52,074 bases of DNA from Scatosoma sp048465415 (GTDB lineage Bacteria > Bacillota > Clostridia > Christensenellales > Borkfalkiaceae). The stretch lies in the NCBI GenBank assembly GCA_048465415.1, contig DBFWLO010000016.1:1-52074 (forward strand). Reading direction: 5' to 3'. A program made the position numbers and the translations under genes. The notes beneath the pieces were generated by a model. It was given only the letters and a program-made list of their open reading frames with translations, was not told where the DNA came from and did no database searches. Below, one piece after another: positions 32,603-41,893 of the stretch (its first letter is position 1; each line of letters begins with the position of its first letter).

Positions 32603-35044
32603 ATGAAAAGGAGAATACTCATTCCGACACTCATGTCGATGGCTTTGATGATAAACGGCGGCTGTTCGGGCGGGAATGCGCCGCGCGGCCAAGAGATAGA
32701 ATACGTGCCCGCCGAAGGGGAACGTTACCGCAACAGTATCGAGATAGAGGGACAATGGGGCGCCTCGGCCGCGACCGGACCAGACGGACAATATGGGATC
32801 GGCGATCCTTTCGTCATGCGCCACAACGGCAAATATTATCTCTATCCCTCCACATCGGATCCCTGCGACGGTATTAAGGTATTCGAATCGGAGGACCTCG
32901 TGCATTGGACATATAAGGGATTGGCCGTCGCGGAATCGGAAGCGACCGCGCACGGCGCGTATGCGCCCGAAGTCGTCTATTATAACGGCTGGTTTTATAT
33001 GTGCCAGTCGCGTGCGGGAAAAGGACATTATATCTATCGTTCCCAAAGCCCGACGGAAGGCTTCGCGCTGGTCAGCAAATCGGAAGAGGGAACGGAAGGC
33101 GGGATCGATTACGGCAATCTCGGCATGGGGATCGACGGTTCCTTCTATCTCTCGGACGAAGGAAAACTGTATCTTTTGCATACCTCCACGCCCGCGGGGC
33201 TCAAATATAACGAGATCACGGACGTCGAGGACATTCGTCCGTTTACGCTGGGCAGGGCGGGCAGTCTCGGCGACGCGAATCTGCGCGGCTGGATAGAGGG
33301 GCCCGGCATTTTCCGCCGCGGCGATTACAGCTATCTTACGTATACGGGAAACCACGTCCTTTCGAAAGGGTATCGGATCGCCTATTCGTATGCGCGCAAC
33401 CTGACCGATCTATCGGGTTTTATCCAGCCGCGAGACAATGTCGCCGTCATCGACACGGACGACGAACACTGCGGGCTGGGACATGGCAGCAACGTCGTCG
33501 GGCCCGACCTCGACTCCGTCTATACGGCGTATCACAGCCTGGTGGGAAACGGGCCCGCGCGGCGGTACAACGTAGACAGGTATTTGACGAGCGGCGGGAT
33601 CTTGACGGCGAACGGCGTCACGCACCGCTCCGTGCTCATGCCGTTGCGGCCGAGCGCGCAGGCTAAGGACGGCGCTTCTCTGCGCGCCGAAAACGGCAGG
33701 CGTATCCTCGGAAACACGGAGGGATATTTCACCGCCGAATACAATTTTACGCCCGTGCAAGGCCAGACGCTGTATTTCGGCTTGAACGGCGGAGACGGAT
33801 ACGCCGTCCGTCTGACTTCGTCGGGGATCGGGCTTTACAGGCTCGGCGCCGCGGGCGAAACGAAAGTGGCGGAAAAGGAAGCGGAATATCCCGCTTCGCG
33901 GCTGAACACCGTGCGCGTGGAAAACGGCGACGGGATCGGCTACGTGTATCTCAACGGTATGCGCGTCCTTTCCTATAAGGCCCAAGCCGCCGCGGGCGGG
34001 CTGGGCTACGCGTTCGAAACGGGGGTGGAATATACCGCGTTCACAAACGATGTGTTCGGCACTTCCGATTTCGAAGCGGTCAAAAATTTCCCGACGAAAT
34101 TTCCCGCGTCGGCTTATCTGAAGGGAGAAAACCGCGGCTTTTCCATCGCGGGCGCAAAGGTCGAGCAAGGCGGCTTCCGCGTCGGGGAGAAGCAAAGCCT
34201 CAGAAAGCTGGAGGAGGACGACGCCTACGCCGTTGCGCTGGGTAAAAACGATTGGGTGAAATACGGGGTGGACGTGCCGGAGGACGGCGTCTATTCCATA
34301 GCCGCCCGCGTGGGGAAAAAGAGCGGGGGCGCAAAGGTGAAAATCGCCGTGGGAGACGCCGAATTCGTCTGTACGATTCCCGACACATCCGCCGCCGAAG
34401 GGGAAACGGTCAAGGTTTCGCTGGGCAGGACGGCGCTTAAAAAGGGTGTGCAGGCGATGCGCGCGGAGGTGCTGTCGGGCGCGGCCGAATTTGTCTCCTT
34501 CGAAACGTACGGGGACGCGGAAACGCCCGAAAAGGCGGAACTTTCCGCCTTTGAAAAAGTGCGCGGCGACGTAGTTTTCGAAAACGGAACTCTCTCCGTC
34601 ACGGGCGCGGATACGCACAGCGCGGCTCTTTGGGGCAATTCCGGCGTCGCGGATTTCGAAGCGGAACTTTCCTTCCGCTGTCGGTCGGAAAATAACTCCA
34701 ATCTGGGCATTATGCTTCGCGCGGAAGATTATTCGTATTTTTCCGCCCAGCCCGCGCAGTCCTGGCGCGGCTACTATTTGCGGCTGGGACCGCGCGTCGT
34801 CACGCTCAGCCGCTACGACTACGGAGAGGACGCCTTGGAGGCGCTGAGAGTGGACGGCGAGCTTTCGGACGGCGGGGAGCACACCCTTTCGATCCGCGTG
34901 CAAAGCAATCGATTCACGATCGTGCTGGACGGCAAATATCGTCTGGCAGCCTCGGACGACTGCGCGTTCATGAGCGGACGGCTGGGCGTTTTCGCCTCGT
35001 CGGGGAAGATTACGATCACCAAATTTGCCTATCGCGCGCTGTGA
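32603..35044 (+). CDS. Second GH43 glycosidase with CBM-like C-terminus
   Basis: 813 residues. The hydrophobic N-terminus ends in INGGC (C21), a poor lipobox but probably still a lipoprotein signal. The catalytic set is D68 in GIGDPFV, D178 in GIDGSF and E232 in WIEGPG. Domain order follows the preceding GH43: propeller (about 40-335), LamG-like (340-500), CBM6-like (500-640), LamG-like (650-813). The two are paralogues made by duplication, with diverged active-site flanks (WTEGSY against WIEGPG), so they may cut different linkages. The ribosome site AAAGGA is unusually close to the chosen ATG. Confidence 0.88.
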   Translation: MKRRILIPTLMSMALMINGGCSGGNAPRGQEIEYVPAEGERYRNSIEIEGQWGASAATGPDGQYGIGDPFVMRHNGKYYLYPSTSDPCDGIKVFESEDLVHWTYKGLAVAESEATAHGAYAPEVVYYNGWFYMCQSRAGKGHYIYRSQSPTEGFALVSKSEEGTEGGIDYGNLGMGIDGSFYLSDEGKLYLLHTSTPAGLKYNEITDVEDIRPFTLGRAGSLGDANLRGWIEGPGIFRRGDYSYLTYTGNHVLSKGYRIAYSYARNLTDLSGFIQPRDNVAVIDTDDEHCGLGHGSNVVGPDLDSVYTAYHSLVGNGPARRYNVDRYLTSGGILTANGVTHRSVLMPLRPSAQAKDGASLRAENGRRILGNTEGYFTAEYNFTPVQGQTLYFGLNGGDGYAVRLTSSGIGLYRLGAAGETKVAEKEAEYPASRLNTVRVENGDGIGYVYLNGMRVLSYKAQAAAGGLGYAFETGVEYTAFTNDVFGTSDFEAVKNFPTKFPASAYLKGENRGFSIAGAKVEQGGFRVGEKQSLRKLEEDDAYAVALGKNDWVKYGVDVPEDGVYSIAARVGKKSGGAKVKIAVGDAEFVCTIPDTSAAEGETVKVSLGRTALKKGVQAMRAEVLSGAAEFVSFETYGDAETPEKAELSAFEKVRGDVVFENGTLSVTGADTHSAALWGNSGVADFEAELSFRCRSENNSNLGIMLRAEDYSYFSAQPAQSWRGYYLRLGPRVVTLSRYDYGEDALEALRVDGELSDGGEHTLSIRVQSNRFTIVLDGKYRLAASDDCAFMSGRLGVFASSGKITITKFAYRAL

Positions 35045-35088
35045 ACGCCGATAAAAGATAAAAAACGGAAAAAGAACGGAGAGAAATC

Positions 35089-36819
35089 ATGAAGCATACG
35101 AAATGTTATATTGCGGGCTATCCCCGCCCTCAGTTGGTGCGGGAAGGCTGGAAGGATCTTTGCGGCGAGTGGAAATTCGCCTTTGGCGAGGAAGTATCCG
35201 CGGAGGACGCTTTCGAGGATAAACTGCCGCGCGTCATTCGCGTGCCTTTCGCTTACGAATGTAAGGCGAGCGGAATCGGCGAAAAGACTCCCCATGCCAC
35301 GGTCTGGTATTCCCGTACGATAGAAGGGAAAACGGGAAAGCGGGCGATACTGCATTTCGAGGGTGCGGATTACAATACGGCGGTATACATCAATCGTCGG
35401 CTTGTGGGCAGACACCGCGGCGCCTATTCCCGCTTTTCCTTCGACGTCACCGAGTATCTCACCGAGGAGAAAAATATCCTCGCCGTTCGTTGCGACGACG
35501 AAAATCATCCCGCGCAGGTGCGCGGAAAACAGCGTTGGAAAAAGGAAAGCTTCGGCTGCTGGTACGTGCAGACGACGGGGATTTACAAATCCGTATGGAT
35601 GGAATACACGGAGGACGTCTATCTCACCGCCGTAAAGATCACGCCGTCCTTAAAAGACTACACGGTGCGGTTCGACGCGAGCGTCAGCGCACCCGCGGAG
35701 GACGTGGAAATACGATTTGAAATCTCTTTCGACGGCAAACCTGTCCGCACAGCCTGCGTTTCGGCAGCGGATATCGAGAACAGCGTTTCCGTCAAGCTGG
35801 ACAGCGCGAAGCTCGACTATCAGGTGGAGCAATGGAACGTCGGCAATCCCGCTCTTTACGACGTGGATATCACCGTATATAAAGCGTGCGTAAAAACGGA
35901 TCAGGCGGGTAGCTACTTCGGACTGCGCGAATTTGTCGCAAAGGACGGAAAACTGCTTTTGAATAATGTTCCCTTCTATTCCCGTCTGCTCCTCGATCAG
36001 GGGTATTGGCCGGAGTCGGGCGTTACCCCGCCGGACGAAGCGGCGATGATCAGGGACATCGAACTTGCCAAAGAGATGGGCTTCAACGGCGTGAGAAAAC
36101 ACCAGAAAGTGGAGGACGAACGCTTCTTCTATTATGCGGACGTCATGGGCTTCGTCGTTTGGTGCGAGATGCCGTCCAATCATTGGAGCGGCGACGCGGC
36201 TTCCTGTGAAATCACGGGCGAGTGGCTGAATATCGTGAGGCAGAACTACAATCATCCCTCCCTCGTCGTCTGGGTGATTTTCAACGAGAGCTGGGGAGTG
36301 CGCAATATTTTCCTCAGCGAGGCGCAAAGCAATCTCGCCACGGGACTCTATTATCTCACCAAAAGCATCGATCCCCAGCGTCCCGTCGTTTCCAACGACG
36401 GTTGGATGCACGCAAAGAGCGATATCCTCACCCTGCACCATTACGAACAGGACGCGGAAAAATTATATTCCTTTTATGACGACGTCAAAAAACTGACGGA
36501 AGGAGACGTCCGCAACGCGCAATATCTGCCCTATGCCGACGGTTACGCCTACGAAGGACAGCCGATCGTCATGAGCGAGTTCGGCGGTACCGCGTATGTG
36601 CGGGACGAAGCTTCGGGCTGGGGATACGGTTACGGCGTGAAAAGCGACGAAGAGTTTCTCTCGCGCTTCGGCGGTCTGGTAAATGCCGTAGAACGCATGC
36701 ACATCAGCGGTTACTGCTATACGCAGCTCACGGACGTGGAACAAGAAGTCAACGGTCTTTTGAAAGCGGACAGGACGCCTAAGGTTGCGTTGAGCGAAAT
36801 TGCCAAGCGCAATGTCTGA
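35089..36819 (+). CDS. GH2 glycosidase, cytoplasmic
   Basis: 576 residues with no signal peptide. A sugar-binding jelly roll (about 15-175), an Ig-like domain (about 180-280) and a TIM barrel (285-576) are in the usual GH2 order. The acid/base is E400 in FNESWG and the nucleophile is E497 in MSEFGGTAY. The length is that of beta-glucuronidase-like and short beta-galactosidase-like GH2 enzymes rather than LacZ. It should hydrolyse imported oligosaccharides. Possible activities are beta-galactosidase, beta-glucuronidase or beta-arabinopyranosidase. ACGGAGAG ribosome site; last gene of the first locus. Confidence 0.9.
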   Translation: MKHTKCYIAGYPRPQLVREGWKDLCGEWKFAFGEEVSAEDAFEDKLPRVIRVPFAYECKASGIGEKTPHATVWYSRTIEGKTGKRAILHFEGADYNTAVYINRRLVGRHRGAYSRFSFDVTEYLTEEKNILAVRCDDENHPAQVRGKQRWKKESFGCWYVQTTGIYKSVWMEYTEDVYLTAVKITPSLKDYTVRFDASVSAPAEDVEIRFEISFDGKPVRTACVSAADIENSVSVKLDSAKLDYQVEQWNVGNPALYDVDITVYKACVKTDQAGSYFGLREFVAKDGKLLLNNVPFYSRLLLDQGYWPESGVTPPDEAAMIRDIELAKEMGFNGVRKHQKVEDERFFYYADVMGFVVWCEMPSNHWSGDAASCEITGEWLNIVRQNYNHPSLVVWVIFNESWGVRNIFLSEAQSNLATGLYYLTKSIDPQRPVVSNDGWMHAKSDILTLHHYEQDAEKLYSFYDDVKKLTEGDVRNAQYLPYADGYAYEGQPIVMSEFGGTAYVRDEASGWGYGYGVKSDEEFLSRFGGLVNAVERMHISGYCYTQLTDVEQEVNGLLKADRTPKVALSEIAKRNV

Positions 36820-37339
36820 GTTTTTTGAAAGAGCGTTATGAAACTATGGGAGCCGATTTATCTGCGGCGAAAACGGGAAGAGGAGGAGAATGTTTGGAAC
36901 CTGTGAGGTTCAGATAACAACAGGTGTTTTATTTTGTTTTAAAAGGAATGATCCTTTGATTTTACGATAGCGGTGTCCGTTTGTGCTTATAAGTCCTGGT
37001 AAAGAAAGGAACATCGAAATATAAGGTTGCCGCGATAAAAAAATCTGTCCGGGAGCGTTGTCGCAAGACAAATTTCTACGTGGCATTCTATATAAATATC
37101 AAAAACTATGTTTGGAAGTTATTATAAAATTGTCGAAAAAATCGGTATAAACCCTGCCGAAAAGCCTTTCGGGGAAAGCGCCATTCCAAATGTTTACGAT
37201 GTTATGACGCATCGATTTATGAATTTTATGAAAAAACAACAGATACTTTGCGAATATTCAAAAAATTGCGAAAATGTAATCATAAATTTATAACTCCTAA
37301 AGAGAAAAAGGATAAAGTTTCCATGTGTACCCTAAATAG
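36820..37339. other. Intergenic region between the two loci
   Basis: No convincing gene. Near 36895-36935 a short, imperfect hairpin (ACCTGT with ACAGGT) precedes a T-rich run and could end the first operon. An AAAGGA/TCCTTT hairpin follows near 36940. The 61-codon open frame at 37108 has no ribosome site. A lone CCGTTTGTGC at 36977 resembles the LytTR-like repeats but has no phased partner. Confidence 0.45.
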
Positions 37340-37368
37340 TTGACAATCGTTATAAAAGAAACTATAAT
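37340..37368 (+). promoter_or_regulatory. Consensus promoter of the second ArsR-type regulator
   Basis: TTGACA (37340-37345), 17-base spacer, TATAAT (37363-37368), with a GAGGAGGG ribosome site right behind. Confidence 0.88.
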
Positions 37369-37386
37369 AAATGAGGAGGGAGTAGC

Positions 37387-38376
37387 ATGATACACATTAG
37401 AGACTTTATGACAGACGATCAAATTTTTGTAGCGTTGGATTCAAAGATACGCAGATCCATTTTGAAAATTTTGATAGAGGACGGATCGAAAAATCTGGAT
37501 CAGCTGGCCAAAATATTAGGCGTAACAAACGGTGCTTTGACAACTCATATAAGGCTATTGGAGAAGGTGGGGCTTATTAAAACTCAATTTAATGCTGCGC
37601 GCCACGGTTTGTCAAAAGAATGTATTATCAATACCGACCGGATTATCGTCGATTTGCTTCCGATAGAAAAGTCAATGGGTAAAATTAAGGAAATCGATAT
37701 TAAAATCGGTACGTACAGCGATTTCTTCGTTACGCCGACTTGCGGAATCGTTACGGCAACCGACGTATTGGGACGTTTTGACGAACCGCAGTTTTTTACT
37801 TATCCGGAAAGAAGTAAGGCTGCCGCCTTATGGTTTTCGACCGGTTATGTAGAATATATCATTCCTAATTTGCTCAATGAAGATGAAGAGTTGACGGAAT
37901 TGCAATTTATTTTTGAAATGGCCAGCGAAGCGCCCGGTTTTGCCGAAAACTTCCCGTCGGATATTTATTTCTGGATCAATGAAAAGTGTTTGGGTACGTG
38001 GACGATTCCCGGCGAAAGAAATAATCGCCGCGGTTTATTCACTCCTAATTGGTGGGACAGAACATTGGGACAGTATGGGTTGATTTATGTCTTAAGCATT
38101 AATAAAAAAGGCGCTTTTTTAAACGGATATGATCTGATTACGGTTAAAAAAGATGGAAAGGTATTCGGTGAAACGACTTTGGCGGATTTGGACATTTCCG
38201 CTAAAACTATGATCAAATTAAAGTTCGCGGCTCCGCCCGATACGGAAAACCGTGGGGGGCTGACTTTATTCGGAAAAGGGTTCGGTGATTATAACCGAGG
38301 TATAACGTGTAAATTTTGCGTTTCTCCGCAAGCACAGAACTCTAACGTCGTTGAAAGTTCCGATAAAAGCCAATAA
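37387..38376 (+). CDS. Second ArsR-type regulator with the shared C-terminal domain
   Basis: 329 residues. Winged helix at about 10-80 (ALDSKIRRSILKIL, then VTNGALTTHIRLLEKVGLI). The C-terminal 240 residues align block by block with the protein at 21759: GTYSD, WFSTGYVEYIIPN, SEAP, SDIYFWIN, TPNWW, QYGLI and GGLTLFGKGFGDY. No ArsR metal site is present. It precedes the second sugar operon and is monocistronic (terminator at 38411), just as its paralogue precedes the first. The DNA is clearly more AT-rich than that of the first locus. Most likely a repressor or activator responding to the locus's own sugar. Confidence 0.85.
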   Translation: MIHIRDFMTDDQIFVALDSKIRRSILKILIEDGSKNLDQLAKILGVTNGALTTHIRLLEKVGLIKTQFNAARHGLSKECIINTDRIIVDLLPIEKSMGKIKEIDIKIGTYSDFFVTPTCGIVTATDVLGRFDEPQFFTYPERSKAAALWFSTGYVEYIIPNLLNEDEELTELQFIFEMASEAPGFAENFPSDIYFWINEKCLGTWTIPGERNNRRGLFTPNWWDRTLGQYGLIYVLSINKKGAFLNGYDLITVKKDGKVFGETTLADLDISAKTMIKLKFAAPPDTENRGGLTLFGKGFGDYNRGITCKFCVSPQAQNSNVVESSDKSQ

Positions 38377-38410
38377 GAAGCATTATGTAATAGTTGAAAA
38401 TAATGAAAAC

Positions 38411-38445
38411 AAAAAGCTTTTCGCGCTTCGCGGAAAGCTTTTTTA
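38411..38445 (+). terminator. Terminator after the second ArsR-type regulator
   Basis: AAAAAGCTTTTCGCG (38411-38425) pairs with 38429-38443 (one G-T pair) and runs into Ts. Confidence 0.88.
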
Positions 38446-38481
38446 TACCTATAATTTTTTTTACTTTTTTTGGAAAAGGTA

Positions 38482-38545
38482 TTGACAAGATAAAAACATT
38501 GGTGTATAATGTATTTATAGGTATATTGATATAGATATATCTATA
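38482..38545 (+). promoter_or_regulatory. Consensus promoter with downstream palindrome
   Basis: TTGACA (38482-38487), 17-base spacer, TATAAT (38505-38510). A perfect 16-base palindrome, TATAGATATATCTATA, lies at 38530-38545, where a bound repressor would block the polymerase; it is a candidate operator for the regulator at 37387. AT-rich palindromes arise easily by chance, so the operator call is weak while the promoter call is strong. Confidence 0.7.
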
Positions 38546-38573
38546 ATAAAAAACGAAAAAGCAAGGAGTTACC

Positions 38574-40061
38574 ATGAAAAAAGTAAGTATTTTTACAGAC
38601 AAAAGTATGCCCATTGATAAAGTAAACGACGACATATTTTCCTCGTTTGTAGAGCATTTAGGGCGTTGCATATATGAAGGAATTTATGAACCGGGACATC
38701 CTTCGGCCGACGAAGACGGATTCCGCAGGGACGTAATGGAGTTGGTCAAAGAATTGAATTTTTCAATGATTCGTTATCCGGGCGGAAATTTTTTATCCGG
38801 TTACAATTGGAAAAACGGAATCGGACCGAAAGAAAATCGACCTGTAAAGCTGGATCTGGCCTGGAAAACGACGGAAACCAATCAATTTGGCACCGACGAG
38901 TTTATGAAGTGGTGCAAAAAAACGAACGTAAAGCCCATGATGGCTGTTAATATGGGCACGGGAACCCCGATGGAGGCTGCGGAATTGGTGGAATATTGTA
39001 ACCATAGCGGCGGCACGACTTTAACGGAACAACGCAAAAAGAACGGCAGCGAACAACCTTACGGGGTAACTATGTGGTGCGTCGGCAATGAAATGGACGC
39101 GGAAAGTCAAATAGGACACCTTAACGCCTACGAATATGCTTTAAAGGCGAAGGAAAGTGCGAAATTGATGCGCTATGTAGATGATTCTCTGAAATTGGTG
39201 ATTTGCGGCAGCTGTACTACCGATAATCCCGGCTATCCCGAATGGGACAGAGTGGTGTTGGAAAACACATACGAAAGTTTCGATTATCTCTCTTTACATC
39301 AATATTTCTGGGCGGATAATAACGACAATGACTTTTTTGCAAGTTCGGCCAGAATGGACGACTATATCAAAACGATGGTTGGCGTATGCGATTTTGTCAA
39401 AACAAAACTTCGCAGTAATAAAGAGATGATGCTGAGCTTTGACGAATGGAACATCTGGAATATTCCTCAGTCGGGAGACGCCGCTTGGAATACGGCTCCC
39501 CACATTCTGGAAGACTCCTATACGTTAAAAGACGCTATCGTTTTCGCCTCGTTGATGAACACTTTAATTAACCATTGCGACCGCGTGAAATGCGCCTGTC
39601 TGGCGCAGGTAGTAAACGTAATTGCTCCTATAATGACGAAAAAAGGAGGCGAGGCGATCAAACAAACGACCTTTTATCCGTTTAAGCTGTTTTCGCAGAA
39701 CGCGCGCGGCACGGCGTATCTGCCGATTGTCGGCTGCGACTGCCTCGAAAGCGAAAAATACGGCCGTTTCAAATCGGCGGATGTAAGTATAGTACATAAC
39801 GAAGGCGCAGACGAAGTAACCGTATTTTGCTGCAACTTCAACGATTGCGCGGCATCGACAAATATAGAGCTTCGTTCTTTTGGGAATCTGGAATTGATCG
39901 AGTGGACGGAAATGAGCGGAGACTTGATGAAACGCAATACCTTTGAAGAGCCGGATGCGGTTACGCCGAGGAAAAAAACGGGATACCGTAAAAACGGGAA
40001 TATTTTCAATCTGGAATTAGGAAAATACTCTTTTAACGTAATTAAATTTAAAATAAAATAA
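38574..40061 (+). CDS. GH51 alpha-L-arabinofuranosidase
   Basis: 495 residues, the usual length for intracellular GH51. Landmarks: MIRYPGGNFLSGYNW, acid/base E173 in CVGNEMD, and nucleophile E291 in SFDEWNIW; the C-terminal beta domain begins near 390. There is no signal peptide, so it removes terminal arabinofuranose from imported oligosaccharides in the cytoplasm. It is the first gene of the second operon, and it is the best indication that the locus handles arabinose-containing polymers. Confidence 0.95.
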   Translation: MKKVSIFTDKSMPIDKVNDDIFSSFVEHLGRCIYEGIYEPGHPSADEDGFRRDVMELVKELNFSMIRYPGGNFLSGYNWKNGIGPKENRPVKLDLAWKTTETNQFGTDEFMKWCKKTNVKPMMAVNMGTGTPMEAAELVEYCNHSGGTTLTEQRKKNGSEQPYGVTMWCVGNEMDAESQIGHLNAYEYALKAKESAKLMRYVDDSLKLVICGSCTTDNPGYPEWDRVVLENTYESFDYLSLHQYFWADNNDNDFFASSARMDDYIKTMVGVCDFVKTKLRSNKEMMLSFDEWNIWNIPQSGDAAWNTAPHILEDSYTLKDAIVFASLMNTLINHCDRVKCACLAQVVNVIAPIMTKKGGEAIKQTTFYPFKLFSQNARGTAYLPIVGCDCLESEKYGRFKSADVSIVHNEGADEVTVFCCNFNDCAASTNIELRSFGNLELIEWTEMSGDLMKRNTFEEPDAVTPRKKTGYRKNGNIFNLELGKYSFNVIKFKIK

Positions 40062-40078
40062 TTTTCAGGAGGAAAATT

Positions 40079-41872
40079 ATGAGAAAAATCACAAAAATTT
40101 TTGCAACGGTATTTTCGGCGGTATTGGTCTGCGGCGCTTTTGCCGCCTGCGGCGATCCGGACGCGGAACTGAAAGCCGGAAAGCAAGTCGTTACGTTCTG
40201 GGGTTGGGCCGATGACGAAGAAGCCGAGATCGTGTCTTCACAGATTAAATATTACAATCTCAATAACACCGATAATATTTACGTGGATTATGTGCCTCGT
40301 CAGGGCGATTATAACACTTCTATCAATTCCACGCTCGGGCTGGATAACGTAGAGGGGCCGGACGTGTTTTATGCCAACGACGAGGATTTTAAGCGCTGGG
40401 TGAAACGTGGATTCATGACCGATTTGCAGCCGTATGTCGATGCCGCGAACATCAATCTCGACGAAATGTGGGATAGCTCGGTATATAGATATCGTTATAA
40501 TATCGAGAACAATACCAATAATCCGACAGATCATTTGTACGCATTGCCGAAAGATATTTCCCCGACGGGACTGTTTTATAATAAATCTGTATTTGAAAAT
40601 CACGGTATTAAAATAATCAGCGTAAACGAAGAGGATTTGGAGGCGTTTAACGCCGGAACGAAGGCGGATTTAACGGGAAAGTATAAGTCGGATTACGATA
40701 TTCCCGCCGATTTCAAAATTCCCGCAAAAGGCTTTTACCGTCAATATCCCTATCTCGGGGGGCAATGGCGCGTTCCCGCTTACAGCAACGGAAAGACGAC
40801 CGAAACGATGATTTTCAACAATCGTATTGCGATGAACTGGGATGAAACGGAAGATCTCGCGATGATGTTCACCAAACGCGACTCCGGCGATAAAAAAGAC
40901 GCTTACAATTATCAGAATCTGGGAAAGAGCGATCCCTCCTGGGGATATCTGACTCATTGGTGGTTTGCGTACGGTTGGTCGGTCGGAGGCGACTGCGCGG
41001 TGGATACCACAGGGAAGGGCGATTGGACGTTTACGCTGGGCGACGATACTCCCCATTACCTGGTATATAACGAAAACGGGGATTATGCGATCGGCGAAGA
41101 TTACAAGGCTCTCTTCGTTACGAAAAGAGACGGGAAAAATTATTTGTCGGACGGCCGCGAATATACGTTGAAAAAAGGACAGTATCTGAGCGGAGAGATG
41201 CCCAGCCAACTGGACGCAAGCACCCGATTTTTGCATTTGTCGCAGCCTGCCTCCAAGGGCGGCCTGGGAATTTCGCCCCGCCCTGCCGATTTGGGAACGA
41301 CGGAAAGACTTTCCTATTTCACCACCGGAAGAGTGGCGATGATTATAGAGCAAAATTATAGAATCCCGAGTATGAGAAAGGCAATCGGAACAAAATTCGA
41401 TTGGGACGTCGCTCCCCTGCCTATCTATAAAGAATACCAAAATCCTCTTTCCCCCGAAGACGATACCGTCTTGATCGAAGGCGTGCCGGCCGGGCACAGC
41501 GGCTCTACGGGCTACGGACTTTGGTCGAAAAGTAAAGTAAAGGACGACGCATTCAAAGTGATTCAATGGTTAACCGGAGAAGAAGCGCAGCGCATGATGG
41601 CCAACGGGGGATATAATATCTGCATACAACGAGATTTGGCAAGAAAAGAGTACGTAGAAGCCAATGCGAATAAAGCCCCGCAAAATATCCGGGTATTTGT
41701 GGATTACGGCGACGTTTTCCGTCCCGGAGACTGGTGGTATATGCCCGATAAAACGTGGATCGAGAAATGGGCGCCCACCTGGAATTCCAGTTTAAGAGAC
41801 GGCAGTATGACCATTGACGCGTTCTTTAACCAGTATACGAGCATTGCAAACGAGGCGTTGGCTTCGTATTAA
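40079..41872 (+). CDS. ABC sugar transporter substrate-binding lipoprotein, long form
   Basis: 597 residues. The signal ends at AFAAC (C24). The mature start, VVTFWGWADDEEAEIVSSQI, matches family 1 binding proteins, and YALPKDISPTGLFYNK corresponds to the hinge segment seen in the shorter protein at 23050. About 130 extra residues lie mainly between roughly 220 and 400, a size typical of binding proteins for longer oligosaccharides. CAGGAGG ribosome site, 17 bases after the GH51 gene. Confidence 0.93.
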   Translation: MRKITKIFATVFSAVLVCGAFAACGDPDAELKAGKQVVTFWGWADDEEAEIVSSQIKYYNLNNTDNIYVDYVPRQGDYNTSINSTLGLDNVEGPDVFYANDEDFKRWVKRGFMTDLQPYVDAANINLDEMWDSSVYRYRYNIENNTNNPTDHLYALPKDISPTGLFYNKSVFENHGIKIISVNEEDLEAFNAGTKADLTGKYKSDYDIPADFKIPAKGFYRQYPYLGGQWRVPAYSNGKTTETMIFNNRIAMNWDETEDLAMMFTKRDSGDKKDAYNYQNLGKSDPSWGYLTHWWFAYGWSVGGDCAVDTTGKGDWTFTLGDDTPHYLVYNENGDYAIGEDYKALFVTKRDGKNYLSDGREYTLKKGQYLSGEMPSQLDASTRFLHLSQPASKGGLGISPRPADLGTTERLSYFTTGRVAMIIEQNYRIPSMRKAIGTKFDWDVAPLPIYKEYQNPLSPEDDTVLIEGVPAGHSGSTGYGLWSKSKVKDDAFKVIQWLTGEEAQRMMANGGYNICIQRDLARKEYVEANANKAPQNIRVFVDYGDVFRPGDWWYMPDKTWIEKWAPTWNSSLRDGSMTIDAFFNQYTSIANEALASY

Positions 41873-41893
41873 AGCGAAGATGGGGGAGATAAA

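Noticed and set aside
37108..37293. Open frame of 61 codons in the intergenic region
   Set aside because: No ribosome site, AT-rich, no family resemblance.
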